A DNA stretch of 64,000 nt from Mycolicibacter kumamotonensis. Its GTDB lineage: Bacteria > Actinomycetota > Actinomycetes > Mycobacteriales > Mycobacteriaceae. Each line of letters opens with the position of its first letter. Position 1 is the stretch's first letter. Shown here in pieces: positions 50,388 to 62,632 of the stretch. Under the pieces are notes generated by a model. The model did not search any database. It saw only the letters and a program-made list of their open reading frames with translations, and was not told the DNA's origin. The stretch spans positions 1 to 64,000 of the forward strand of contig NZ_MVHU01000013.1 of the NCBI RefSeq assembly GCF_002086285.1, given 5' to 3'. A program made the position numbers and the translations under genes.

Positions 50388-52324
50388 GTGGGTCCGAGCG
50401 GTAACGGAGCCGGGTCGGCGCCCGGGCGCCAAAAACTCGAGAAAGTCGTGATCCGTTTCGCCGGGGACTCCGGTGACGGCATGCAGCTCACCGGTGATCG
50501 CTTCACCTCCGAGGCAGCGCTGTTCGGCAATGACCTGGCCACCCAGCCGAACTACCCCGCCGAGATCCGCGCCCCCCAGGGCACCCTGCCGGGCGTGTCG
50601 TCGTTCCAGATCCAGATCGCCGACTTCGACATCCTGACCGCCGGCGACCGCCCCGACGTGCTGGTGGCGATGAACCCCGCGGCCCTGAAGGCCAACATCG
50701 GCGACCTGCCCCGCGGCGGGATGGTGATCGTCAACTCCGACGAGTTCACCAAGCGCAACCTGGCCAAGATCGGTTACGAGGCCAGCCCTCTGGAGACCAA
50801 CGAGCTCTCCGACTACGTGGTGGTCCCGGTCGCGATGACCTCCCTGACGCTGGGCGCGGTCGAGGCGATCGGCGCAACCAAGAAGGACGGGGCCCGCGCC
50901 AAGAACATGTTCGCCCTCGGCCTGCTGTCCTGGATGTACGGCCGGGAGCTGGAGCACAGCGAGAGCTTCATCCGGGAGAAGTTCGCCAAGAAGCCCGACG
51001 TCGCCGACGCCAACGTGCTGGCGCTCAAGGCGGGCTGGAACTACGGCGAGACCACCGAGGCATTCGGCACCACCTACGAGATCTCGCCAGCCAAGCTGCC
51101 GCCGGGTGAGTACCGCCAGATCTCGGGCAACACCGCACTGGCCTACGGTGTCATCGCCGCCGGCCAGTTGGCCGACACCCAGGTGGTGCTGGGCACCTAC
51201 CCGATCACCCCGGCCTCGGACATCCTGCACGAGCTGTCCAAGTACAAGAACTTCAACGTGCTGACCTTCCAGGCCGAGGACGAGATCGCCGGTATCGGCG
51301 CGGCGATCGGCGCCTCCTACGGCGGGGCGCTGGGCGTCACCAGCACCTCCGGCCCCGGCCTGGCGCTCAAGGCCGAAGCGCTGGGTCTGGCCGTGATGAC
51401 CGAGCTGCCGCTGCTGTTGATCGACGTCCAGCGCGGCGGCCCGTCGACCGGTCTGCCGACCAAGACCGAGCAGGCGGACCTGCTGCAGGCGCTCTACGGC
51501 CGCAACGGCGAGTCGCCGGTCGCGGTGCTGGCGCCGTGCACGCCGTCGGACTGCTTCGACGCCGCCATCGAGGCCGTGCGGATCGCCTTGGCCTACCGCA
51601 CTCCGGTGGTGCTGCTGTCCGACGGTGCGATCGCCAACGGCTCCGAGCCGTGGCGCATCCCCGACGTCAGCGCGATGGAGCCCATCGAGCGCAACGTGGC
51701 CAAGGCCGGCGAGCCCTTCCAGCCGTACGCGCGTGACCCCGAGACCCTGGCCCGCCAGTTCGCCATCCCGGGCACCCCGGGTCTGGAGCACCGGATCGGT
51801 GGGCTGGAGAAGGCCAACGGATCTGGGGAGATCTCCTACGAGCCGGCCAACCACGATCTGATGGTGCGGCTGCGTCAGGCCAAGATCGACGGCATCAAGA
51901 TCCCCGACCTGGTCGTCGACGACCCGAGCGGTGACGCAGAGTTGCTGCTGCTGGGCTGGGGCAGCTCCTACGGCCCGATCGCCGAGGCGTGCCGGCGGGT
52001 CCGGCGCGGCGGCGTCAAGGTGGCGCAGGCGCACCTGCGCTACCTCAACCCGCTGCCGGCCAACCTGGGCGAGGTGCTGCGGCGCTACCCGAAGGTGGTG
52101 CTGCCCGAGATGAACATGGGCCAGTTGGCGCTGCTGCTGCGCGGCCGCTACCTCGTCGACATCCAGTCGGTGACCAAGGTGGCCGGAAAGGCGTTCCTCG
52201 CCGACGAGGTGGAGGGGATCATCGACGACGCGCTGGCGGGGACGCTGGCCGCGCGCGAGAACGAGAAGGCGTCGCTGGCCAAGGCCGCGGCGGTCACCAT
52301 TGCGGGTACAGCAGGAGCGAACTC

Positions 52325-52328
<4 letters not shown>
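50388..52328 (+). CDS. korA: 2-oxoacid:ferredoxin oxidoreductase, alpha(gamma) subunit
   Basis: A 646-residue fusion of the gamma and alpha domains. Residues about 20-190 are the gamma (EKVVIRFAGDSGDGMQLTGD). The pyrimidine-binding alpha domain starts near 240 (TYPITPASDIL). The third domain (LLLLGWGSSYGPIAEACR) lies near the C-terminus. With KorB it oxidises 2-oxoglutarate to succinyl-CoA, reducing ferredoxin. GTG 50388 is the start. It matches Rv2455c; the MFS gene found next to it in M. tuberculosis is missing here. Confidence 0.95.
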
Positions 52329-53410
<1,082 letters not shown>

Positions 53411-53425
53411 GGCGAGCCTGACGTC

Positions 53426-54016
53426 ATGACCGGCCGGCTGGCCGGGGTCGTATTGGCCGGCGGCGCATCGCGCCGGATGGGCCGGGACAAGGCGACGCTG
53501 ACCGTGCCCGGGCGATTCGAGGGCCGGACCCTGGTGGAGCACGTGGTGTCGGTCGTCTCCCAGCGTTGCGATCCGGTCTTCGTGGTGGCCGCCCAGGAGC
53601 AGGCGCTGCCCGCTTTTTCCGCGCTCGTGCTTCGTGACGAAGCACCCGGAATGGGCCCGCTGCCGGCCGTGGGGCTCGGGCTGCGTGCCGCGGCGCGCGC
53701 CGGTGCGGAACGCGCCTTCGTCTGCGCGGTCGACATGCCGTTTCTGACCCCCGAGTTGATCGGCCGGCTGGCGGACTCCACTCCGGAGGCGGGCGCCGCC
53801 GTGGCCGACATCGTGCTGCCGAGAGCAGAGCGGGATCACTATCTGGCCGGGGTCTACCGCACGGCGCTGGCCGACACCGTCGACGCGATCGTCGCTGCCG
53901 GGGAACGGCGGGTGGGTGCGCTGGTCGACATGGTCGACGTCCAACGGATCGTGGTGGCCGATGCGTCCCCGCTGGCCAACCTCAACTCACCCGACGACCT
54001 GGCCGGGCTGGCCTGA
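53426..54016 (+). CDS. mobA: Molybdenum cofactor guanylyltransferase
   Basis: A 196-residue nucleotidyltransferase that adds GMP to molybdopterin. The signature [16 protein letters not shown] at about 10-25 is the GTP-binding loop. [12 protein letters not shown] contains the conserved Asp. It lies 15 bp after korB, so it shares its transcript. It matches Rv2453c. Confidence 0.92.
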   Translation: MTGRLAGVVLAGGASRRMGRDKATLTVPGRFEGRTLVEHVVSVVSQRCDPVFVVAAQEQALPAFSALVLRDEAPGMGPLPAVGLGLRAAARAGAERAFVCAVDMPFLTPELIGRLADSTPEAGAAVADIVLPRAERDHYLAGVYRTALADTVDAIVAAGERRVGALVDMVDVQRIVVADASPLANLNSPDDLAGLA

Positions 54017-55271
<1,255 letters not shown>

Positions 55272-55289
55272 ACATCTGCACAGTGCTGT

Positions 55290-55325
55290 CGACGGCGCCG
55301 GGGGGTAGCACCCCCGGCGCCGTCG
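55290..55325 (+). terminator. Strong stem-loop after rpfE, probable terminator
   Basis: A 15-bp perfect stem (CGACGGCGCCGGGGG and its complement) closes a six-base loop, 19 bp after the rpfE stop. There is no U-tract, as is common for mycobacterial terminators. Confidence 0.7.
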
Positions 55326-55365
55326 CCGTAGGAACCGGCTACGGGCGGCGAGTAACGTCGCTTCC

Positions 55366-56622
55366 GTGCCAGACACGCCGCGCGAGCTCGACATCGTTCT
55401 CTACGGAGCAACCGGTTTTGCCGGGAAGCTGACCGCCGAATACCTGTCCCGCGCCGGTGCCGCTGCCCGAATCGGGTTGGCGGGGCGTTCCGAGGAACGG
55501 TTGCGCGCGGTTCGCGACGAGCTCGGTGCGGCGGCGCAGGACTGGCCGATCGTGGTCGCCGACGCCGAAGACCCCGCGACGCTGGAGGCGATGGCGGCGC
55601 GCACCCGGGTGGTGATCACCACCGTGGGCCCCTACACCCGCTACGGAATGCCGCTGGTTGGGGCATGCGCGGCCGCGGGCACCGACTACGTCGACCTGAC
55701 CGGCGAGGCGACGTTCGTGCGGGAGAGCATCGACCTCTACCACAAGCAGGCCGCCGACAACCGCGCCCGCATCGTGCACGCCTGCGGCTTCGACGCCATT
55801 CCGTCGGATATGAGCGTCTACGCGCTTTACCGGACGGCCCGAGACGAGGGCACCGGGGATCTGCTCGGCACCGACCTCGTCGTGCGGGGCTTCTCCGGTG
55901 GGGTGTCCGGCGGCACCCTCGCCTCGATGGTCGAGGTACTGAGCGCCGTCTCCAGCGACCCGGAGGCCCGGCGCCAGCTCTTCGACACCCATACGCTCAG
56001 CGTCGACCGGTCCGCGGAACCCCGGCTAGGCCCCGAACCCGACCTGACCTGGCGCCGGGGCCGTGACATCGCGCCGGAACTGGACGGTATCTGGACCGCC
56101 GGCTTCGCCATGGCGCCCTACAACACCCGCATCGTCCGGCGTAGCAACGGGCTGCTGGACTGGGCCTACGGACGCCGCTTCCGCTACGCCGAACACATGA
56201 GCGTCGGTTCGTCGGTCGCGGCACCCGCGCTGTCGGTGATCGCGACCGCGCTGGGCAAGCTGACCTTCGGAGTCGGCGGCCACCTCTTCCGGCTGCTGCC
56301 GGCCGCGCTGCTCGAGCGGGTGTTGCCCAAGCCGGGAACCGGCCCCAGCCGGAGCACGCGCGAAAACGGCTACTACCGCCTGGAGACCTACGCCACCACC
56401 AGCACCGGAGCGCGCTACCGGGCGGTGATCGCACAGCAGGGCGACCCCGGCTACCAGGCCACCGCGGTGCTGCTGGCCGAGAGCGCGCTGGCGCTCGCGC
56501 TGGATCGCGACTCCTTGCCCGACCGGTACGGAGTGCTGACCCCGGCGGCCGCGATGGGCGATGCGCTGCTGACCAGACTGCCCGCGGCGGGGGTGACGTT
56601 GGAGGTGTCCCGGCTGAGCTGA
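55366..56622 (+). CDS. Saccharopine dehydrogenase-like/trans-acting enoyl reductase family protein
   Basis: A 418-residue NAD(P)-binding protein. It begins with a Rossmann fold (IVLYGATGFAGKLTAEYL, with GxTGFxG). ITTVGPYTRYG and GEATFVRESIDLYH are family features. The related M. tuberculosis trans-acting enoyl reductase Rv2953 acts in phthiocerol synthesis; this one corresponds to Rv2449c, whose substrate is unknown. GTG 55366 is the start. It is monocistronic, following a strong terminator. Confidence 0.85.
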   Translation: MPDTPRELDIVLYGATGFAGKLTAEYLSRAGAAARIGLAGRSEERLRAVRDELGAAAQDWPIVVADAEDPATLEAMAARTRVVITTVGPYTRYGMPLVGACAAAGTDYVDLTGEATFVRESIDLYHKQAADNRARIVHACGFDAIPSDMSVYALYRTARDEGTGDLLGTDLVVRGFSGGVSGGTLASMVEVLSAVSSDPEARRQLFDTHTLSVDRSAEPRLGPEPDLTWRRGRDIAPELDGIWTAGFAMAPYNTRIVRRSNGLLDWAYGRRFRYAEHMSVGSSVAAPALSVIATALGKLTFGVGGHLFRLLPAALLERVLPKPGTGPSRSTRENGYYRLETYATTSTGARYRAVIAQQGDPGYQATAVLLAESALALALDRDSLPDRYGVLTPAAAMGDALLTRLPAAGVTLEVSRLS

Positions 56623-56721
56623 CCGGGCCGGAAACGACCGGTGCTGGTGGCTGCACTTTGGGCTAGTGTCATTTTCGACCGTTGTCCCTGCAGCACCCGA
56701 GCAACGAAGGTGGACGAACTC

Positions 56722-57312
56722 ATGGCCGGCCTCGACGATCTCTTCGCGCAGATTCCCATCCAGGACATCGCCAACCAACTCGGTGCCGACTCGGGCGAAG
56801 TGGACAGCACCATCCGCACGCTGGTTCCCGTGCTGGTCAGCGGGCTCAGCCACAACGCTCAGGATCCGGGCCAGGCCGACAACATCGCCAGCAGGGCCAA
56901 CACCTTCGCGGCCCAGGGGCTGCTGGACAATGCGCTCGGCGCCAACCAGGCCGAGGGTCAACAGCTGATCTCGACCATCTTCGGCGGCAACGACACCAGC
57001 CAGGTCGCCTCGGCGCTGTCGGGCGCCGGCGCCGGCAACAACGACCTGCTGCAGCGGCTGCTCCCGATCCTCGCGCCGATCGTGCTCGCCTACATCGGCA
57101 AGCAACTGAGCGGCCAGAAGGCCGAGCCGGCCCAGCAGCAGACCTCTGGCGGCGGCCTCGGGGACGTCCTCGGCGGCATCCTGGGCGGCATGGCCTCCGG
57201 TGGCGGTGCTAAGAACCAGTCGATGGGCAGCATCCTGGGCAACATGATCGGCGGCAAGACCGGCGGCGCCATCGGCGACATCCTCGGTGGCCTGCTCGGC
57301 GGCAAGAAGTAG
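56722..57312 (+). CDS. DUF937 domain protein
   Basis: A 196-residue protein. A helical DUF937 domain fills about 1-130 (LFAQIPIQDIANQLG, LVPVLVSGLSHNA). A Gly-rich tail (GGGLGDVLGGILGGM, repeated GGLLGG at the end) follows. There is no signal peptide. ATG 56722 is chosen because GGTGGA lies about ten bases before it; an alternative GTG four codons upstream exists. Function unknown. An intrinsic-type terminator follows. Confidence 0.8.
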   Translation: MAGLDDLFAQIPIQDIANQLGADSGEVDSTIRTLVPVLVSGLSHNAQDPGQADNIASRANTFAAQGLLDNALGANQAEGQQLISTIFGGNDTSQVASALSGAGAGNNDLLQRLLPILAPIVLAYIGKQLSGQKAEPAQQQTSGGGLGDVLGGILGGMASGGGAKNQSMGSILGNMIGGKTGGAIGDILGGLLGGKK

Positions 57313-57338
57313 CCGCGCAACGACCGGCGAGACCACAC

Positions 57339-57380
57339 GAGAAAACCCCTGAATCCGGCTGGATTCGGGGGTCTTTTCTC
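57339..57380 (+). terminator. Rho-independent-type terminator after the DUF937 gene
   Basis: GAGAAAACCCCTGAATCC and GGATTCGGGGGTCTTTTCTC form a long hairpin with a GGCT loop, and a TCTTTTCTC stretch forms part of the descending arm. It is 26 bp after the gene and before the valS promoter, and the A-T end pairs make it work in both directions. Confidence 0.75.
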
Positions 57381-57422
57381 GGGGGGCTGCCGCCCTCGGC
57401 GGGATCGCTCGACTGTCGTTCC

Positions 57423-57428
57423 TAGAAT
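57423..57428 (+). promoter_or_regulatory. Putative -10 element of valS (leaderless start)
   Basis: TAGAAT, a good TANNNT match, ends six bases before the GTG of valS. No ribosome binding site is visible, so the transcript probably begins at or next to the GTG. Confidence 0.45.
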
Positions 57429-57434
57429 TGAGCG

Positions 57435-60101
57435 GTGACCGCCACCCCCAACGCCGCCAACGCCGAACACCTGCCCAAATCCTGGGAGCCGGGTGCGGTC
57501 GAGGACGCGATCTACCAGCGCTGGGTTGATGCCGGCTACTTCACCGCCGATCCGGCCAGCACCAAGCCGGGGTATTCGATCGTGCTTCCCCCGCCGAATG
57601 TCACCGGCAACCTGCACATGGGGCACGCACTCGACCACACCCTGATGGACGCGTTGACCCGCCGCAAGCGGATGCAGGGCTTCGAGGTGCTGTGGCTGCC
57701 CGGCATGGACCACGCCGGTATCGCGACCCAGAGCGTCGTCGAGCGCCAGCTCGCCGTCGACGGCAAGACCAAGGAAGACTTCGGTCGTGAGCTGTTCATC
57801 GAGAAGGTGTGGGATTGGAAACGCCAGTCCGGCGGCACCATCGGTGCGCAGATGCGCCGGATCGGAGACGGCGTGGACTGGAGCCGGGAACGGTTCACCA
57901 TGGACGAGCACCTGTCGCGTGCGGTCCGCACCATCTTCAAGCGGCTCTACGACGCCGGCCTGATCTACCAGGCCGAACGATTGGTCAACTGGTCGCCGGT
58001 GCTTCAGACTGCGATCAGCGACCTCGAGGTCAAATACGAAGACATCGAAGGCGAGCTGGTGTCGTTCCGGTACGGCTCGCTCGATGACGCACAGCCTCAC
58101 ATCGTGGTGGCCACCACCCGGCTCGAGACCATGCTCGGTGACACCGCGATCGCGGTGCATCCCGACGACGACCGGTACCGGCACCTGGTCGGGACCAGTC
58201 TGGATCACCCGTTCCTGGACCGGCAGATCGCGGTGGTGGCCGACACGCACGTCGACCCCGAATTCGGTACCGGCGCTGTCAAAGTCACCCCCGCCCACGA
58301 CCCCAACGACTTCGAGATCGGTCTGCGGCACCAGTTGGCGATGCCGACCATCCTGGATACCAAAGGCCGGATCGCCGGAACCGGCACGCAGTTCGACGGT
58401 ATGGACCGCTTCGAGGCGCGAGTCGCCGTGCGTGAAGCGCTGGCCGCCCAGGGGCGCATTGTGGCCGAGAAGCGGCCCTATCTGCACAGCGTCGGCCATT
58501 CCGAGCGCAGCGGCGAAGTCATCGAACCACGGCTGTCGATGCAGTGGTGGGTCAATGTGTCGTCGATGGCCAAGGCGGCCGGTGACGCGGTTCGTAACGG
58601 CGACACCGTCATTCATCCCAAGAGCCTGGAACCGCGCTGGTTCAGCTGGGTTGACGACATGCACGACTGGTGTATCTCCCGGCAGCTGTGGTGGGGCCAC
58701 CGCATCCCGATCTGGCATGGCCCGGACGGCCAGAAGGTGTGCGTCGGACCGGATGAGACCCCGCCGGAAGGCTGGGAGCAGGACCCCGACGTGCTGGACA
58801 CCTGGTTCTCCTCGGCGCTGTGGCCGTTTTCCACGATGGGCTGGCCGGATGCCACCCCGGAGTTGGCGAAGTTCTATCCCACCACCGTGTTGGTGACCGG
58901 CTACGACATCCTGTTCTTCTGGGTGGCCCGGATGATGATGTTCGGCACGTTCGTCGGCGGTGACGATGCGCTCACCGCCGGGGGGACCCGCGGCGCCCAG
59001 GTCCCATTCCGGAACGTGTTCCTGCACGGCCTGATTCGCGACGAGCACGGCCGCAAGATGAGCAAGTCCCGCGGCAACGGCATCGACCCGCTGGACTGGG
59101 TGGAGGTCTTCGGCGCCGACGCCCTGCGGTTCACCCTGGCCCGCGGTGCGAGCCCGGGCGGCGACCTGTCGATCGGCGAGGACCATGCCCGGGCGTCGCG
59201 CAACTTCGTCACCAAGCTGTTCAACGCCACCCGGTTTGCGTTGCTGAACGGCGCGCGTCTGGCACCGCTGCCGTCGCTTGACGAGCTGACCGATGCCGAC
59301 CGCTGGATTCTGGGAAGGCTGGAAGAGGTGCGCGCCGAAGTGGATTCGGCGTTCGACGGCTACGAGTTCGGCCGGGCCTGTGAGGCGCTCTACCACTTCG
59401 CCTGGGACGAGTTCTGCGACTGGTATGTCGAGCTGGCCAAAACTCAGTTGGGAGAGGGTCTTTCGCGCACCACAGCGGTGCTGGCCGCGGTGCTCGACAC
59501 GCTGCTGCGGTTGCTGCATCCGGTGATCCCGTTCGTCACCGAAACCCTGTGGCAGGAGCTCACCGGTGAAGAGTCTTTGGTGATCGCCGAGTGGCCGGAG
59601 CCGTCCGGAATCATTCTGGACCAGGTTGCCGCACAACGGATCGCCGACATGCAGAAGTTGGTGACCGAGGTGCGTCGCTTCCGCAGCGATCAGGGCCTAC
59701 GCGACCGGCAGAAGGTTCCGGCCCGGTTGACCGGGATCGACGGTGCGGATCTGGCCACCCAGGTGGCTGCGGTGACGTCGCAGGCTTGGCTGACCGAACC
59801 GGGAGCGGATTTCACCCCGTCGGCCACCGTGGAGGTGCGGTTGGGGCGCGGCGACAGGGGAAACACTGTCGTGGTGGAACTGGACACCTCCGGCACCGTC
59901 GACGTCGCCGCCGAACGACGGCGCCTGGAGAAGGATCTGGCGGCTGCGGAGAAGGAGCTGGTGGCCACCGCGGCCAAGCTCGACAACGAGGCCTTCCTGG
60001 CCAAGGCACCCGAAGCGGTGGTCGACAAGATCCGGGCCCGCCAGCAGGTGGCCCGTGACGAAGTGGACCGGATCACCGGGCGACTCGCGGGCCTGACATG
60101 A
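57435..60101 (+). CDS. valS: Valyl-tRNA synthetase
   Basis: An 888-residue class I synthetase. The HIGH-type motif is H61-M-G-H64 (NLHMGHA). The KMSKS motif is K541-S545. The editing domain lies between about 190 and 340. A coiled-coil C-terminal arm (about 815-888) is the tRNA-binding tail of ValRS. It charges tRNA-Val. Its stop overlaps the folC start, so the two are coupled. It matches Rv2448c. Confidence 0.96.
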   Translation: MTATPNAANAEHLPKSWEPGAVEDAIYQRWVDAGYFTADPASTKPGYSIVLPPPNVTGNLHMGHALDHTLMDALTRRKRMQGFEVLWLPGMDHAGIATQSVVERQLAVDGKTKEDFGRELFIEKVWDWKRQSGGTIGAQMRRIGDGVDWSRERFTMDEHLSRAVRTIFKRLYDAGLIYQAERLVNWSPVLQTAISDLEVKYEDIEGELVSFRYGSLDDAQPHIVVATTRLETMLGDTAIAVHPDDDRYRHLVGTSLDHPFLDRQIAVVADTHVDPEFGTGAVKVTPAHDPNDFEIGLRHQLAMPTILDTKGRIAGTGTQFDGMDRFEARVAVREALAAQGRIVAEKRPYLHSVGHSERSGEVIEPRLSMQWWVNVSSMAKAAGDAVRNGDTVIHPKSLEPRWFSWVDDMHDWCISRQLWWGHRIPIWHGPDGQKVCVGPDETPPEGWEQDPDVLDTWFSSALWPFSTMGWPDATPELAKFYPTTVLVTGYDILFFWVARMMMFGTFVGGDDALTAGGTRGAQVPFRNVFLHGLIRDEHGRKMSKSRGNGIDPLDWVEVFGADALRFTLARGASPGGDLSIGEDHARASRNFVTKLFNATRFALLNGARLAPLPSLDELTDADRWILGRLEEVRAEVDSAFDGYEFGRACEALYHFAWDEFCDWYVELAKTQLGEGLSRTTAVLAAVLDTLLRLLHPVIPFVTETLWQELTGEESLVIAEWPEPSGIILDQVAAQRIADMQKLVTEVRRFRSDQGLRDRQKVPARLTGIDGADLATQVAAVTSQAWLTEPGADFTPSATVEVRLGRGDRGNTVVVELDTSGTVDVAAERRRLEKDLAAAEKELVATAAKLDNEAFLAKAPEAVVDKIRARQQVARDEVDRITGRLAGLT

Positions 60102-61513
60102 CCGATCACCCGGTCGGCACCACCGAGCCGACCCCGGACGAGATCGCGGCCCTGCTGCAGGTCGAGCACCTGCTCGACCAGCGGTGGGGTGAAACCAAGA
60201 TCGAGCCCAGCCTGACCCGGATCAACGCCCTGCTGGAGCTGCTCGGCTCCCCGCAACGCAGCTACCCCTCGATTCACGTCGCCGGCACCAACGGCAAGAC
60301 CTCGGTGGTCCGGATGATCGATGCGCTGCTGACGGCGTTCAGCCGTCGTACCGGGCGCACCACCAGCCCGCATCTGCAATCGGCGGTCGAGCGCATCGCG
60401 ATCGACGGTGTGCCGATCACCCCGGCCAAGTACGTGGAGACCTACGCCGAGATCGAGCCGTTCGTCCAGATGGTCGACGCGTCCTCGCAGGAGCAGGGCG
60501 GGCCGGCGATGAGCAAATTCGAGGTGGTCACGGCGATGGCGTTCGCCGCATTCGCCGACGCCCCGATCGATGTCGCGGTCGTGGAGGTCGGAATGGGCGG
60601 CCGCTGGGACGCCACCAACGTCGTCGAGGCGCCGGTTGCCGTCATCACCCCGATCGGCATCGACCACGTCGACTATCTCGGTGACGACCTCGCCGGCATC
60701 GCGGCGGAGAAGGCCGGCATCATTCACCGCTCCTCGGACGAGCTCGTGGACACCGTCGTGGTGAGCGCCGGTCAGGTGCCCGAGGTGATGGAGGTGCTGC
60801 TGGCCCAAACGGTGCGCGCGGATGCCGCGGTGGCGCGGGAGAACTCCGAGTTCGCGGTGCGCAGCCGCCAGCTCGCGGTGGGCGGGCAGCTGCTGGAACT
60901 GCAGGGCCTGGGCGGGGTGTACTCGGATATCTTCCTGCCGCTGCACGGCGAGCACCAGGCTCACAATGCGGCGGTGGCGTTAGCGGCGGTGGAGGCGTTC
61001 TTCGGGGCGGGCGCCGAGCGTCAGCTCGACGTCGAGACGGTTCGGGCCGGCTTCGCCGCGGCCCGCAGCCCCGGCCGGCTGGAGCGGATGCGCAGCTCGC
61101 CGACGGTCTTCATCGACGCCGCGCACAACCCCGCCGGCGCAACGGCGCTGGCCCAAGCGCTGACCGAGGAGTTCGGCTTCCGGTTCCTGGTCGGGGTGGT
61201 CAGCGTGCTGACCGACAAGGACGTCGACGGCATCCTCGCCGCCCTGGAACCGGTGTTCGACTACATCGTGGTGACCCACAACGGTTCTCCGCGTGCCTTG
61301 GATATCGAGACGCTGACCGCGGCAGCGGTGCGGTGGTTCGGCGACGACCGGGTGGTGACCACCGAGACACTCGGGGATGCCATCGACGCCGCGACCGCGC
61401 TGGTGGATGAGTTCGACTCCGACGGTGACACCGCGGGAACGGGCATCGTGATCACCGGCTCGGTGGTCACGGCCGGGGCCGCACGCAGCTTGTTCGGGAG
61501 GGACCCGGCATGA
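60098..61513 (+). CDS. folC: Folylpolyglutamate synthase/dihydrofolate synthase
   Basis: A 471-residue Mur-ligase-like enzyme that adds glutamate to folates. The ATP loop is G63-T-N-G-K67-T-S69. [15 protein letters not shown] is the second family motif. The start overlaps the valS stop (ATGA). It is followed with overlap by the DUF4233 gene. It matches Rv2447c. Confidence 0.95.
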   Translation: MTDHPVGTTEPTPDEIAALLQVEHLLDQRWGETKIEPSLTRINALLELLGSPQRSYPSIHVAGTNGKTSVVRMIDALLTAFSRRTGRTTSPHLQSAVERIAIDGVPITPAKYVETYAEIEPFVQMVDASSQEQGGPAMSKFEVVTAMAFAAFADAPIDVAVVEVGMGGRWDATNVVEAPVAVITPIGIDHVDYLGDDLAGIAAEKAGIIHRSSDELVDTVVVSAGQVPEVMEVLLAQTVRADAAVARENSEFAVRSRQLAVGGQLLELQGLGGVYSDIFLPLHGEHQAHNAAVALAAVEAFFGAGAERQLDVETVRAGFAAARSPGRLERMRSSPTVFIDAAHNPAGATALAQALTEEFGFRFLVGVVSVLTDKDVDGILAALEPVFDYIVVTHNGSPRALDIETLTAAAVRWFGDDRVVTTETLGDAIDAATALVDEFDSDGDTAGTGIVITGSVVTAGAARSLFGRDPA

Positions 61514-61860
61514 CCGACCAAACCGCGGCGCCCGATCCGTGGCGCAGCTTCCGCGGCGTGATGGCGGCGACGCTGATCCTCGAGGCGATCGTGGTGCTGT
61601 TGGCGCTGCCGGTGGTCCACGTGGTCGGAGGTGGGCTGACACCGGTGTCACTGGCGTACCTGCTCGGCTTGGCTCTGGTGTTGTTGCTGTTCACCGGTAT
61701 CCAAGGCCGGTCGTGGGCGATCTGGGCCAATCTGGCGCTGCAGTCGGTGCTGGTCGCCGGGTTCGTGATCTATCCGGGCGTGGGGGTGATGGGCCTGGTG
61801 TTCACCGCGGTGTGGGCATTGATCGCCTACTTCCGTGCCGAGGTATTGCGCCGCTCATAG
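61510..61860 (+). CDS. DUF4233 family small membrane protein
   Basis: A 116-residue protein with four predicted membrane helices (starting [17 protein letters not shown]). The ATG overlaps the folC stop, so it is coupled to valS-folC. DUF4233 proteins are found in this place in many actinobacteria (Rv2446c in M. tuberculosis). Function unknown. Confidence 0.88.
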   Translation: MTDQTAAPDPWRSFRGVMAATLILEAIVVLLALPVVHVVGGGLTPVSLAYLLGLALVLLLFTGIQGRSWAIWANLALQSVLVAGFVIYPGVGVMGLVFTAVWALIAYFRAEVLRRS

Positions 61861-61888
61861 CGACGCGGCTATTCGGTACGCTGTCGCG

Positions 61889-62335
61889 GTGACTGAGCGG
61901 ACTTTGGTGCTGATCAAACCGGACGGTGTCAACCGTCGGCTGGTGGGCGAGATCATCGCCCGGATTGAGAAGAAGGGCCTGACCCTGGCGGCGCTGGAAC
62001 TGCGGCCGGTGCAGCAGGCGGTGGCCCGCCAGCACTACGGCGAACACGAGGGCAAGGCGTTCTTCGCCTCCCTGCTGGAGTTCATCACCTCCGGCCCGGT
62101 GGTCGCCGCCGTGGTGGAGGGGCCGCGGGCCATCGAGGCCTTCCGGCAGCTCGCCGGCGGTACCGACCCGGTCGCCAAGGCCACTCCCGGCACCATCCGG
62201 GGTGATTTCGGGCTGGAGACCCAGTTCAACCTGGTGCACGGCTCCGACTCGCCGGAGTCGGCCGAGCGTGAGATCGCGCTGTGGTTCCCCGACCTGAAGC
62301 CGTCGGCACCCACATCTCCCATGACACTGGCCTGA
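61889..62335 (+). CDS. ndk: Nucleoside diphosphate kinase
   Basis: A 148-residue enzyme that equalises nucleoside triphosphates by phosphoryl transfer through His117 (NLVHGSDS). GTG 61889 gives the standard [13 protein letters not shown] start; upstream in-frame codons overlap the previous gene. The last 12 residues (after ALWFPD) extend past the usual end, since M. tuberculosis Ndk has 136. It matches Rv2445c. Confidence 0.95.
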   Translation: MTERTLVLIKPDGVNRRLVGEIIARIEKKGLTLAALELRPVQQAVARQHYGEHEGKAFFASLLEFITSGPVVAAVVEGPRAIEAFRQLAGGTDPVAKATPGTIRGDFGLETQFNLVHGSDSPESAEREIALWFPDLKPSAPTSPMTLA

Positions 62336-62379
62336 CGTCGCAGTTAATGCCTTTCGACCGGCTTGCGCCGGTTGTGTGG

Positions 62380-62385
62380 GATACT
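62380..62385 (+). promoter_or_regulatory. Putative -10 element upstream of rne
   Basis: TGTGGGATACT contains GATACT with a TG-N extension, about 250 bp before the rne start. It would make a long leader. Several promoters for rne are known in other mycobacteria. Confidence 0.35.
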
Positions 62386-62545
62386 GGCCAACGGGTGAAC
62401 GTCACCGGACCGGTGTCCGCCACCCGAATGAAGGCTTAGGCGAGTGCGACGGTCGCGATATGTGATGCGGCGCCGATCGCCGGTCCTCATTCAGCCAGGC
62501 ACCGAGTCGGTTCCACCCGAGCCCCTCGGAGCGAGACCACCACAA

Positions 62546-62620
62546 GCCCGGAGAAGTGAGCCGGGCGAATAACGAGAAGCCCTCGCGTGGCCGCGTCGTC
62601 GCGACGCGCCCGGGGGCTTG
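62546..62620 (+). promoter_or_regulatory. Structured 5' leader of rne
   Basis: Three stem-loops lie between the ndk stop and the rne ribosome binding site. GCCCGG/CCGGGC pairs at 62546-62566; AAGCCC/GGGCTT pairs at 62577-62620 and encloses the perfect hairpin CGCGTCG/CGACGCG at 62593-62609. GAGGAG, the rne ribosome site, follows at once. The layout suggests RNA-level control, perhaps autoregulation by RNase E as known in E. coli, but this is inference. Confidence 0.55.
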
Positions 62621-62632
62621 AGGAGACGTACG

